Source of the DNA: Chara braunii
Taxonomy: Eukaryota > Streptophyta > Charophyceae > Charales > Characeae
Reading direction: 5' to 3'
DNA: 26,275 nucleotides
Assembly: GCA_003427395.1 (NCBI GenBank)
Contig: BFEA01000693.1
Span: forward strand, 75,495 to 101,769
Position numbers and translations under genes: made by a program. A model generated the notes under the pieces. It made no database searches. It was given only the letters and a program-made list of their open reading frames with translations, and was not told the DNA's origin. Below, one piece after another: positions 1-12,675 of this stretch. How positions within the stretch are numbered: the first letter of the stretch is position 1; every line of letters begins with the position of its first letter.

Positions 1-1137
1 CCCCCCACCCAGACCAACCCCCCCCCACCCCCCCACCAAAACCAAAATTTTATTGCAGATTCGGGGTCCTCTCAACGAGCGTAGAATGACCCCGGTTTCA
101 AAACAAAATAAGAAAATTATGGGCGTTTTTTTGTCCCGCCCGGTTTACACGGGTGGCCCCCACGGGCCCAACCGGCCGTGCAGCGTCCTCACACAGTTTT
201 TCAATATTTTTCCCGAATAGATCATGACCAACGAAATCCCAGATTTTTTGGTTTATTCTTCTGGGCGTGAAAAACCAAACAAGTTTGCACTTTTATTTTT
301 TTAGGCTGACCTCCACTTCTTCCGGGCTACCAGCCTCCGATGGTCCCGGAAAGCCAATTTTCAGACGTCAAGATGCCCGTCAACAGAGGAGAGCAAAAAA
401 CGATTATAGGAACGTTGACAGGTAATAAGAAAAGCACCTCACTCCTGGCAGCCGATAAGTAGATCCAAAGGCCAATAAACACAGATAAGCAAGAAATCAG
501 CACGCAGCATACCATCCCGGCCCGCTTAACTATATTTTCTATAGATTTTTTATCAATCTACTACATTCTATTAAAGTCCCTACAGTCGGGACCAGAGACT
601 TTTGCCATCTGTGAGACGGGCCGTCCGATAACCAGCACGTTTTCCGTCATCTATCTACGGTGCCCCACAAAATGTGAATGGAAACACGCGCAGAGTCCCA
701 GAAATCACCCACATTGGCCAAATTCAAACGCCTGAAAAAACAGCCAAAAAAACGGAAGTGTAGAATGCAGAAAAAGATCTAAGGCGGATCCCACCCGTCA
801 CCCAAAAAGGAAATGTCAATGCGGGAGCCTAAAAAACTTTTTCGGGCAGCATTGTCGACATATTCCTCTCTCAGCAGTGGGTCTCGCTCCACAACTCTAT
901 ATTCAACACGTACCTGGAATGTTCCTGGGCGACATATTTTGGACTGATCAAGCCTTTTGAATGTATGGTAAGCTTCTTGAATGTGTTGGGAGCACTACCA
1001 GACCTAGATGCATTCAGAAATTTTGTGCAGCGGAGCAAGGCCCAGTGCTGAAAGAGTGAGTGCATGGTGGGCCTCGTGTGACGTGCATGGTGGGCCTCGC
1101 GCAACGTATGGTCCCGCACGCCTCGAGGGGGCCGAGT

Positions 1138-2232
1138 CCCATTCACACTCAGCGGAAAACCGAAATAGGCATGTTCGTGTGACGTAGGGTCTGCATGCAA
1201 ACCAGCTCGGTGCCACAAAGTGCAGTCTGTCACAAAAACACACACAGAAAGAGGGGGGGAGAGATAGGAAAACCAAAATAGGCGGGTTCGTTCGACGTAG
1301 GGTCTGCACACGAACCAGCTCGGTGGCGCGAAGTGAAGTCTGCTACACACACACACACACACACGGTGAGAGAGAGAAAGTTGACCCTAGCCATGTCATC
1401 ACTCTGTTCCCCTCCACACCATGCTTATGGCCGACCATTCAATACTGGGTCTTTTCACCCAGCGATGCGGATGAATAAAAAGACAAAGATGGGGCATCTG
1501 CGCACAAGACGAATATGATACAGCATGCAAGGTAAGATTGCCAGCGCCAAAGAGGTCGGCGAGGGGGAAAACATCGAGGAGTATCCTAAAGTAGATGGGG
1601 GGAAGATGTAAGTAGGAGAAGAATTTTTGAAGAAGGGGATGGGCAGCATGGATTGTGAGGGAGCCAATCAGGCTATGGAATCAAGTAAAGGAGAAGGTCG
1701 GAATATCAGCCGATCAGGGTGAGGATGTGGGAACTGATGAAGTGCAGGAGAAAGAACAGCTAGGCATGGAAGGGCACCGAGCTGTTGATAAGAAAAATGC
1801 AGGTCCGTGTGGGGGGACCCGGGCAAGGTGGAGAACAAGAGATTGGAAGGGAGGAAAAGGGGCTCAGCGAGGAGGGAGGAGAACTGGAAAGGAAAGGAGG
1901 GAGCAGGATATTGACAAAGGGCCTGAATCACGAGAGGGATAGGGTAGATGTGGATGTGCAATTGTAGGACAGAAATGAAGAGAGAAACAGTGGCAGACAG
2001 AGGAAGACAGGAAAGGACATAAGAGATCCAGAAGGGTCATATCAAGTATTGGAGTAGGAGCTCAAAAAGGATCCCTACGGAGGAGAGAAAACGGTGGAGA
2101 AAGACGGGAAGACGGGAGCAACAGACACAGGACGAGGGAAGATGATGGGGAAAAGCAAATTGGTGGGAGGAAGATCAGAAAGGGGGATGAAGCGACTGGA
2201 GAAGGACAAAAGGGGAACAAGAAAGCAGGTAG

Positions 2233-2267
<35 letters not shown>

Positions 2268-2572
2268 CGTTAAAATTGGAAAGATATAGAGAAGATTGGC
2301 ATGGCCCCTGTGCAACTAAAAACAAAAGAAAAACAACAGTGTGTGGAAGTGCTCTCTCACTCTCTGTGCCCACAGTGTTGCGCCTCAAGATGTAGAGAGT
2401 TCCATTCACACTCAGCCCAAAATGGAAATAGGTGACGGTGTGGCGTAGTGGACCCTCCCTCCCTCGGTCTCCCAGCCACATTTTTCGTGGAGAGGTGGAG
2501 AGTTCCATTTGCTCTCGGACAAAAATAAAATAGGTGGGTTCGATCTGCGTGGCGGAGTTCACCCTCTCTCTC
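1138..2572 (+). repeat. Short repeat family, four copies
   Basis: Copies at about 1138-1240, 1265-1365, 2398-2460 and 2499-2572. Shared words are CCATTCACACTCAGC, AAAATAGGYGGGTTCG and, in the first two, GACGTAGGGTCTGCA and ACCAGCTCGGTG. The copies occur as two adjacent pairs, each next to a microsatellite-like tract: CA at 1345-1364, CT near 2562-2577. Confidence 0.75.
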
Positions 2573-3360
2573 TCTCTGCCCCCCTCCGTCTCAACCTACA
2601 TCCCTCCTTCGCTCCTTCCCTCCTTCCTCCATCCATCCGTACATTCGTTTAGGACGACAACTGCACTTTTTGTGGGGGTGCTAGGTTGCAAGAGGTACAG
2701 TTATCAGTAAGTATGCGGCCGCCATCAAAAGTATGCGGGGATCATGCCGTGAATGCGAACAGGCAGGTGGAGACCGGACACTAGAGGGAGGTCATGCGCC
2801 TGGTCAAACAGGCCGGAGTAGGTCACCATCGAAATCATAAGGGGATGGAGTAGCAGGTGAAGGACGAAGAGGGACGGTGAGGATGCGGGATCAGGAGGAT
2901 GAGAGGGTCAGGATTAGGTCAGTCAGGATGGGATGCGACGGCAGAGGAATGAGAAGGAGATAAATCGGGAGAGGGTGAAGAATGCAAGGTCAGTTTGCCG
3001 CTTTTAAGGAGGCATGGGGCAGGGAAGACACCGAGGGTGCTCCTAAAGTAAATGGGAGGAGGATGTAGGTCAAGGACCCAATTTGCCAAGAAGGGAATGG
3101 ACAGTGGGGATCCGGAAGGGGGCGATCAGGATGTGCGTTAGAGAGGAGAAGGTCAGAATGCTAGTCAATCAGCATGAGGATGTACGACCTATGACGAGTA
3201 GGGGAAGGAATGCCAGTCGTGTAGGGGTATCTGGACAAGGTGGGAAAGAAGAGATTGCAAGGCAGGATGGGGGCCTCAGCACGGAGGGAGGGAATCGGTT
3301 GTAAGGAACAGATAAGAGCATGATAATAATGAGGGGCCCGGATCACAAGAGGGATAGAGA
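1525..3360 (+). repeat. Diverged direct duplication of a purine-rich segment (about 1525-1950 and 2985-3360)
   Basis: The two segments share, in order, TCCTAAAGTA.ATGGG.GGA, GGAGAAGGTC.GAAT, GATCAGG or ATCAGCATGAGGATGT, CAAGGTGG with AGAAGAGATTG, CTCAG..C.GAGGGAGG, and GGGCC..GATCAC.AGAGGGATAG. Divergence is substantial and indels are frequent. The start-to-start distance is about 1.45 kb. No coding function is supported. Confidence 0.75.
2236..2264. repeat. (GA)n microsatellite
   Basis: About 29 nt of GA repeat on the plus strand within purine-rich DNA. Confidence 0.95.
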
Positions 3361-4484
3361 GACATTAAACTGTCATCAATGCCGGATCACCCCTTTTTGT
3401 GGCGTGGGGTGGGGGAGGGGAGAGAGAGAGAGATGGATGGAAAGCGGAGAGTAGCAAGAGAACAAGAAAGTGAGGGAGGAATAGATATTGACAGGGACAG
3501 GGAAGAGAGATCCCTGTGGGATAGTACTCTTTGGGCCACTGTCTTTTCTTCATGGAGAGGCGCCCGTCCTCACCCAAAGTCCCGCCCTAGATTATTCTAA
3601 ATTTCTTCTCTATCATGTACCTTTCTTTTTTTAAGTTCTTTTCTTCTTTCGCTGTTCTGTGTGTGATGCTCCTGTCGCCTCTTCATGTGTGGAGCTCATA
3701 TCTGTTGTTGTTGTTGTTATTGTTGTTTTTCCAGTCTCCATTCTACTGGTGGGGATGTTGTCAGACCAGTTGCATCATCCTCTTTCATATTTCGTGAGTG
3801 TCAACCTTGTTGACGCCAACAACAAATACATCAGCTCTGTGCCCAAATCAAATGCAGAATTGATGATCGCAGCTGAATGATTTTAATCAGAGTAACAATG
3901 CTCATCAATTCCGCAACCAATCCTCTGAGTTGAGCCTTCCTCCACTCATCAAGATGGTGAATGGATTGATTGCAGTCGGTGAACGGATTTGATTAAAGTC
4001 GGTGAACAACGATCAGCCATCGGTTTCATCCGTTGAAATCTCCACTCCTCGTGGCCATCATCGAGAATTAATTACTTAATCCATCGACATGCTACACACA
4101 TTATCAGACTTTTATCATCTCACTCCAATAAACTGTGCAGTTGCAGTTCAACATAGATGTCATTGAAAATATTCACTCCAATGGTGTTCTTGCTTTCGTC
4201 TTTTTCTCTCTAACTGCATCTCTCTCTTTCCAATGTGCACAGAGAGAGAGAGAGCAAGAGGGGTGTTTGAACTCTCCTTCGCTCTTCAGACGTCGAAGTC
4301 GAATAGCCAAGGGAGTTAGCCAGTCATTCTAACAGAATATGGGATATCCATTCACTGAAACCTTCAAAACAGAAAACGATTCAGACCCTGGCATCAAGAA
4401 AGGTTCATTGACAGGAAAACAAAAAGGTAAGATTCAACCCCTTGCATCTCGAAGAATAAGATTCAACCCACCCACGCCCGCGCG

Positions 4485-4672
4485 AGAGAGAGAGAGAGAT
4501 GAAAGACGTCCGTTGTTGGTAGTCGATCGGAAAACTATGGGGCCAAACACACACGAGGGGGAGAGGGAAGGGGGGGAGAATGAGAGAGAGAGAGAGGTGA
4601 AAGACATCAGTTATTGGCAGTTGATCAGAAAACTATGGGCCCAAACACATGTGGAAGAGAGAGAGAGAGAGT
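4485..4672. repeat. Tandem duplication, 98-bp period, with GA blocks
   Basis: A GA run then TGAAAGACGTCCGTTGTTGG at 4500 is repeated as a GA run then TGAAAGACATCAGTTATTGG at 4598. Both continue into CGGAAAACTATGG or CAGAAAACTATGG and a CCAAACACA word. A third GA run closes the array. Confidence 0.92.
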
Positions 4673-5317
4673 TATGGATCATGAGATCTGTAGATATATA
4701 CTTATCTAGACTTCGGATATCGCATTGACATGTCCATGTGTGCGGGCGTAGCCGCACTGGTTTTCCTTGTGAGGTTTAAAGGGGGTTGCCTTGGTTTCAT
4801 TATATAATTTTAGTTAAGGAATTCTGATGTGACCCTTAGCCAAGGTATTCCGATCTATTATAAAATAATTTAAATACTTTCTTTGCGCAGGGCGACCCAG
4901 CTGTTGCCTGGATCCTGGGCGGCCATCAGCCAGAGGCAGAAGCAGATCCGGTGCCTGGCCTCATGCCCTGGATGATATCGATGATGATAGTTACAAATCA
5001 GTAATAACATTGGGAGTTCCAAGCCTCGATTGCTAGATAATAACAAGCCTAGGTAAATACGTGTCACATAAATGATTCATTCCCCTCAGTCGGATAGTCA
5101 CTGCCTGCAAAGGACTTCATGTTGAGATCACGCAAAAAGGTGAAAAGAGGAACCCGGAATTTGAGATAGTGATGCATGCTTAGCTGTTCGTGGCTAGCAA
5201 TCGCATGTACCAGCATGATCTTTGCATAACACAGGAGAGCAGAAGGACAAAGACATATTTGACACCACCACCACCAACACGCATAGAGCAAAAGAAAAAT
5301 ATATCTGACAAACTGAC

Positions 5318-5546
5318 CTCATTCTTGGGCTCAAACATATTCTTCAGCAGCAGATACTCGCTTGGAAGTCCAACTGGTTCGACAGTTGGCCCAAGACCAA
5401 CAGGCAGCTGCAGTCCCGCAAATGGAGCTGGTGCAATGGGAAACGGTGTTGGCGTTGGAATGGCAGCAGTTATGGGAGCGTTCGCACCCGGAACTCCCGC
5501 TCCTAATATCCCCGAACCAGGTGGCCCAATAGTGGCAGTAGGAGCA
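5318..5546 (-). CDS. RBM39: Exon 10: Pro/Ala/Gly-rich linker and start of the UHM
   Basis: The acceptor is ATCGTCAG, with a poor pyrimidine tract. It was chosen because its first base completes the Ser codon left by exon 9, and the nearest alternative upstream AG does not fit the phase. 76 codons follow: a low-complexity segment rich in Pro, Ala, Gly and Thr, then VGLPSEYLLLKNMFEPKNE, the first strand of the UHM. The donor is GAG followed by GTCAGT, phase 0. The next exon should begin with the Thr-Asp-Pro type continuation of the UHM. I did not find one in 1-5317. Confidence 0.87.
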
Positions 5547-5735
5547 CTGACGATTTTGTGAAGAACCCAATCCAACGTAGATGTGGCATGCCAAAGCAGA
5601 CCGGCAGATCAGACAAGGCGAACTACCCAACAGCACAAGGGGAACTGCGTTTGAACAACAAATTTGCCAGCAAGTTCAGACAGACAAAACACTAAAATCA
5701 TGCATACAAATATCTGCATAGAGGTACACCTAGAG

Positions 5736-5781
<46 letters not shown>

Positions 5782-8700
5782 ATTATATGTGTGAGTGTGC
5801 GTTGTCATGTAATAGACAACTCCGCAAAATGAAGGCATGGCTGTGACAGATTATTTCATCGGACTTTAACTCATAGTTGTCCGTTGTCATACCCGCTATA
5901 CACAACTCCACAGCACGTGTGAAAAGAAATTACCTCAGAACATGTCCGGAGATACTGGTGGTTTAAGAACCACCAGATCCAGAGATACCCAGGATTTATT
6001 TAGGCCTAATGCCACAACACCCAGTTTGGCTGTTGAAACCATTGCACACAGACCATTATGCACCTACGAGATTCTTGCAGTCAAATTGCGATGTAAAACA
6101 TGAATCCAAGCAAAACCGTGACATGCACGGCATCAAGATAACATAGGATTAGCATTGATGCTAAAATACACAACTCCTCACAGAGAGTGCTCATTGATCA
6201 AAGTTCTTCAAACCATAAACAAGTGAACATCACTGGGCACAAAAACAATTGCACACGTGTTCACACCTGCAACATGGATCCGCTCCTGCCTGCCTATGTG
6301 TGTCACACAGTGAGAGCATGTGGCAAAAACGTGTTTCCCCTGAGTACGTAACAAATTCATCAACATGCACGGTTTTAGCACAATGTGTAAAATCTACAGA
6401 CTATGACGGTACGTACATCCAATCCTTCGCCCACACAATCACAGCACGGACGCAGAGAAGCTTATCATCTGTACTCGATGACCCGACAGACCAGCTCACT
6501 GACCAACCATCAAACCGTGGTGACCGTTACCAGCAAACGACGCACAATGCTTCACTGAAATTGGATCTCCTGAAATGTGGACAAAGTGGGGGATTTGTGA
6601 TAGACCGAATACAAACACAAACAATTTTTACACCATTCCAACCAAATTCACAATTTTTCTTCTCACGTTCAATTTATGTGTTCCAAAAGAGTTCACTCCG
6701 GACAAACTGGCGACTAGATCCTCCTTGCAACAACGAGGTTCACACACCTGCCAGGAAGTGAGGACCCACTTCTGTCCAGCTTTTGCATCAGAAGTGCCCT
6801 TGACCGCGCATTCAGAGACTGTCACCATCCAGAGCAACAAACGAACAAACAAAAGCAGCTTGTTCAGCAAAGAAACCACAAACTGACAGAAGTGAATCCA
6901 ATAAACAACCTAGCATGCAGCTTTTGTTTTTGTCGGCAGCAGCCTAACATGAAAGATCTTCAGGCATGTCAACAAACCGACCATGCCATCGACAACCTCA
7001 CACGTAATCCTCTTCTCAGAACGACAACAACGAAGTGCATCTACATCTTGCCATGATCACCTCCCAGAGTTCCACATCAAGCAAATACCCAATCACACAC
7101 TCGAATTGGAAGAAGAGATCGCAAAGCAACATCCATCATGGACACCCAGCGGCATGCTCGGAAAGGCACACAAAGGCAACAGAGGCTTACCAGGCCACCA
7201 CCTTCATCATCATCAATCTCACCCAAACTGCTTCCCATCTCTTGTAGGCCAACGTTCTCCGAAACTGCAGACACCTGTACAACACCATCCACCATACCCA
7301 GCACACAACAATTGATCAGACAGCACCAAATGAATCCAGCCTACAACATGCATACACATTTACACAGAAAAGAGTTCTCAGCCATGAAATTAACTTTCAA
7401 AAGCAAGCAAAGTGCATGATTTGTGGTTGCAAGCACAGAACAAAGATGAAGAGGGTGCCTCCTCGAGTAACATGGGTGCCGTGGACAATAACGTAATTTG
7501 TGCAACTGAAAAAAGACAGACTACTCGACAAAGTTGCAGATTAAAGGCCTTTGCCGGACAGAAAGAACGAAACAAAATAGTTGGACAGAGCGCTCAATTC
7601 CAACCTTTACAACCACCTTTTTTGACAAATGACCGTACGGAAGGCAGAGGCCACCTTAGCAGAGGCCATAAAGCACAAAAAGGCTCAAGCTTTCCAGGAA
7701 GGACCAGTAAAATCAAAGCCAACACAAGCATTTCAGAAACAAAGCGCACAGTTTCAACTTGGAGAAAAGAGCCCGAGTAACTATAGCACCCAGGACCACT
7801 TCCAGCATTCCCTGACACGGCCAGACCATCCACTTTATCTGGAGGAAGGCTTTCAATTGCAATCCCATAACACCAGCCAAAACACACACTCACAACATAG
7901 TCAAAGATTGAGGACTCTCTTCGAGAGTGTGACCTGCAGAATGAACAAAACAACCGTCTGCCCGCTTGCATGCCCTGCTCGTTTCTAGTGCCCAATTAAA
8001 CTCGGCACTACCATTGTTTAATATGTTTATACCATTTCATAAAAGGCCAAACCATTCCATATATTGATTGGCAAGGGGAATCAGTCAGTTGCCGTACATC
8101 AAAATTATCACTTGCATGCCCTGCTTATTTATACGTCAACTCAGAATTACCTTCATTCATAACACCCATAAACCGGACTACCCATTCCACATCCTAGAGG
8201 GGCAAGGAATCAGTCTATTCCCATACATAAAATTTGACACTTCAGAACCATAGTTACCTTTATGGGCCTGCCTCCCAAATCCATGCCGTTCATCATTTGT
8301 TGTGCTGTCCGTGCATCTTCCAATTTCGCATACTGCAAGAGCACAGCAACAACCATTCATTGCCAGTGGTAAGTGCTTGTGGCCTCCGCCTCTAAAATGG
8401 TCATCACTGGAGCAGGGTCGAAACACAGACAGTGCACCTCCATAATATATAGAGCCCTGCAGGTCAATTTCTAGCATCCATCAGGTGGCTAGGCACAAAT
8501 TTACTGGAAGACATAGCCGTAGTTTGTCAGCCATTCTCAGGACCGTCAACGCCGAACAACTTCAAAGACGGCATGGAAAAAGAAAACAGTCAAAACAACC
8601 CCCGTTGTTTTCACCAAAAAAAAAGAAAAAAAAGAAAAAAAACACATTGCTGGAATCATAGCTGGACAGGCAGGGTGATCTGCACGGGGTGCTCGTCCCA

Positions 8701-10396
8701 GGTGCACAGCATTTCAGCACTGCATTTGCACTTTCAATACATCAGCCTGTTGACAAGTGCAAAGTGATTGACAGCCAAAAGAGAATAGCGCATGTCCATA
8801 AAGAGGGACAAATGTCAGAGTTTACCTGAACAAATCCAAACCCTTTGCATTGACCCGTCTCTGGATCCTGAGGCAACTGCACCAGTTCCACTGGGCCAAA
8901 CGGCTCAAACAACTGCACCACATTTTACAACATGAAAGCATAAAGATCGACGGCAAAACATTATAAACAGCCATTTTTCAGTGCAAAAGAAATCGTAGTA
9001 TGAACTCCAAGAGAAAACCATCCATATGATGCCCGAAACATGAACCCAACAACTCATTGCACTCAACACTGGCCAATCCCTTGCCAGTGGAAACACGAGG
9101 ACAAGCACATGTACAAAACCCTCGAAGATCACCCAATCCCAATCACAGAATAAGCTTTGGTGCCCGGTTTCACAGAACACTGGTAAAGGAGGAACAATGC
9201 AAACAAAACACCGTCACATACATAGATATCACCCAGGCGTGCCGCACACTGTCAGTTTCTGGCTATCACATCCCCCGAATCAAAAACCATGCTCACGAGG
9301 TTCGCATTCACAGAAATGCATGCAGGCTCCTTGTTTAAACTTTCATGAATGCCATGGGCAAACCTGATTCTCAGGCTTCAGGTAACCCACACACTAAAAG
9401 GCAACCGAATACATAAAACCTCGAGTTAACAGCACAAAGCCACACAGCTAACATGAACAATAGACGGCAACAAACTACAGCAGGCATGGAGCAAAGGCCC
9501 CTAATATTCCACCAACAGTGTAGGCAGGCAAAGAGGAACAGCATTGACGATTAGCAATGCAAAGAGACAGGTGGCATGTATAGGTGTGTTTTTCCGCACA
9601 GAAATTCACTCTCAGTTGTGTATCAACTCTCAGGTGTGTATCGGCGAAACCATTCTCATCCTCGTCAATAAGACAGCTTCTATTTCTACCTTCCACAGCA
9701 GGCATGGAGCAAAAGCCCCTAATATTCCACCAGCAGTATAGCATTGAAGATTTGCATTGCAAATAGACGGCTGACATGTATAGGTGTGTTTTTACCTCAC
9801 AGAAATTCACTTGTAAATTAGCGAAAACCATTCCACATTCTCTTCAATGAGAGTGCGTTCCTATTTCACATTTTGTCGCTTACCCCAGAAGACAGCAACT
9901 CACCGTTCGCAGTTGGTCTTCAGTCATATTGAAGTGGAGGTTTCCTACATACAAACGCCTTGCTCCGCCCGAGTATGGACCAATAAGGCCAGTCGCACCA
10001 CCTGCTGCAGCAGTAGTTGAAGGCACAAGATTCTTCTCCGCTTCAGATAGCTTTACCATCACTTGGGTCCCACAAAGTATCTGCCCTGAGAGTGCTATCG
10101 CCATGGACACAGATGCCACATCGTAAAACTCAATATACCTGCGAAAGCACAACCACAATACGCGAAGCGGTCAAATTTGGCCGACTTTAGTTATACATCT
10201 GCTTCCACATCAGCTTTGCTGCCAAACAGCACAACGACGAGACATTGACTGTGAAGCACCACTGTATGGACATCAAGCTGCCATATGACAAATCCGGAAC
10301 AGGGTAATTTGTATGCAACTAGATGACCGGTTGCAGCTTCCCTCGCAAAAACAAATATGACAGAGAATTCCTTCATGGCGGAGACAACCGATCGAT

Positions 10397-10454
<58 letters not shown>

Positions 10455-12625
10455 NNNNNNNNNNCACACACACTCCGTGTTTATGCGCGCATGTGTGTTC
10501 TCGCGTGCACTCATTCGTTTTTGTGTGCGTGCGTGCGTGGGTGGGTTGTCATGTTGGCTATGGACAACTCCACAAAACGAGCATGACTGAGCCACAGACT
10601 GTTCCGTTGGACTTTCAACGACTCGCCAGGAGGTTGAACCCCGACACTCTGCTCACAATGCAATTGCACACTCGTGTGGGCGCATGTACCCGCGCGATGC
10701 CATGTTCGCTACACAATTCCACAAACTCAGGCATAACTGAGAGAGACAGAGGGAGGGGGAGAGAGGTTGTCCTCGACTGTAACAGCCGTCAGTCGCACAA
10801 CAGGGCCGAACGATGCAGCGCGTTGAGGAGTGTGCCCGCCTAGAGTCGTTTGTCGGCTTCGCTAGGTGCAATAAAGGCGGGCCTTTAGACTGGAGTAAGG
10901 CAAGGGCACCACCCTGCAATGGCCCAATGCCCAACAGGTACCGGGCGGTTCTTTCACGACGGCCCCTTTTTCCAGCAGTCACGACGATTCAGGCCATCTG
11001 CGGTCCTACCGGGCCAATGGCTCGGATCCTCCCGCGATCTTAAGACTCTAAGATAATCACACAATCTTGAAGTCTTGAAGTCTTAATATCATGCGGAAAT
11101 CCTGACTATCGGGCCAGTAGGACCACGGGCGGCCCGGATCGGCCAACTCTCACATTACCAACTTCTATAAGTGTAGAGATGTATCCAAGAGATTTACCTG
11201 TGATACAACATCAGATCTGCTGTCAAACAGCACCATCAACACAAAACCAAATGTGAGGCAAGACCGGATGAATGGCAAGCTGCTACAGTGAACTACACAA
11301 CAAATCCCCGAATAGTGCAAGCCGTAACCGGATGAATGGCAAGCTGCTACAGTGAGCTACACAACAAATCCCCGAATAGTGTGAGCCGTACGAAATATAT
11401 TTAGTCAGAAACTTCTGACATATCATCCCTGTTGTGAAAACTACCACTACCCAAGAATGTTCACCCTCAGTCTCACAAAGCATCAAAAGACCAGCATGAG
11501 CTAATCTTTAAACATCTGAAATAACAGGCATGACCAGACTGATAGTTTCCCAATCATACCATCACTTTTCCAGACACGTCATCATGATTTCTAGTTCTCA
11601 CCCGACTCCTTTATGTCGCCGTGAGTTGCGGTCCAAAATAAGCCGTACATCCCGAACCTGCGAGGGGCAGGAGAGCACAAGACAAACAGCTTGATAAGTG
11701 CTCCACATCCAAACCGGAAAGCACATAGAATAAAATTGACCACCAAAACAAAAACACATTGGCCAACAGCCAGCAGAAAAGTCCATAGAAACAGTACTTC
11801 CATTATTATATTTCCTGAGATGCAAACATTCAGAGGTCACCAAGAAACCCACAACAGCATAGGCCAAAAGAACAACAGGAAAGTATAAACAACCTACGAG
11901 GCTACAGGCCCCACAAATCTGCCATTGCAAGATGTGGAGCAAAAGCAAAACTCATCCCAAGTTAGACGCAGGGGCAGAGGCTTAAATGCCAGTCTTTCCT
12001 GCAAAGCCACAGATAGGATGAAAGCCAGAGACCACCCACAAGAATTCATCTTCCGACTGAAGAAAGAATCCTGATCCTGCACACATCTCCTAATTCTCTG
12101 AGAAAAAGAGGGGAAGTGCTGAGCCAGGAGTAGTTAACAACTAGCTCTACAAATGAAATAATATAAGTTTATCAGGACAACACTTCCTACTGAGACAACC
12201 ACCCCAAAAGTAATAAAGACCATACATTCACAAAGAGATGCAATCTTAGCTCCAGTTACTCCCCTCATTCGCATGTCACGTAATGCACAGCCGAATGCGT
12301 CCACAATTATACAAATCACTAGCAGAAGAATTTTGAAATCCGGTCCGTCTGAAGTCCTGCCAGGCTGAGCGCCAGGATCTCCACCCGATCATAACTTCAT
12401 GTGGGGGACCTCGGCTCGGTAGTGCAATTCGGCGTACCTGATCACCTGTCTATCCCGCCTATTTCGTACTCGGTACACGAGTCCTGTGATCAAGACAGAT
12501 TGGTCCAACAACCTTTTGGACCAGTAGCATTTGGGTTGCACACGGGCATTTTTTAACCAGTCTTTGTCATGGACTTCGCCTGGTCCTGAAATGGGGGCTT
12601 ATTGAGCCGTGAACTGTTGAACTTG

Positions 12626-12675
<50 letters not shown>

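Larger units (their letters stand above)
1..5317 (-). other. Intron 10 or downstream region; UHM exons not found
   Basis: Begins at donor GTCAGT (5317 downward). I searched for the expected UHM continuation on the minus strand and found none, so intron 10 may exceed 5.3 kb or the gene may be broken or mis-assembled here. Contents: C-rich edge (1-37), no recognised feature at 40-1130, repeats listed separately at 1138-3560, no recognised feature at 3600-4430 apart from a GTT-rich spot near 3702-3726, a 98-bp duplication at 4485-4670, and a GC-rich exon-like patch at 4890-4970. Confidence 0.6.
10139..11601 (-). other. Intron 4 (1,463 nt)
   Basis: Bounded by GTGAGA and TTTCGCAG. It contains a CT microsatellite next to an assembly gap, a repeat shared with intron 9, a foldback and a 64-bp tandem duplication. 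The stretch 10750-10990 shows nothing I recognise. Confidence 0.88.

Noticed and set aside
4135-4728. Plus-strand frames with GA-repeat-encoded Arg/Glu runs
   Set aside because: The frames depend on GA blocks of the 98-bp duplication and show no domain.
6249-6761. 170-codon plus-strand open frame
   Set aside because: It begins at TTG, has no recognised motif, and runs antisense through intron 9 and into the edge of exon 9, which is firmly coding on the other strand.
7629-7988. 119-codon plus-strand frame starting with ATG
   Set aside because: Antisense in intron 7, no family match, and its start of Ala/Lys/Gln repeats fits local sequence composition. Probably chance.
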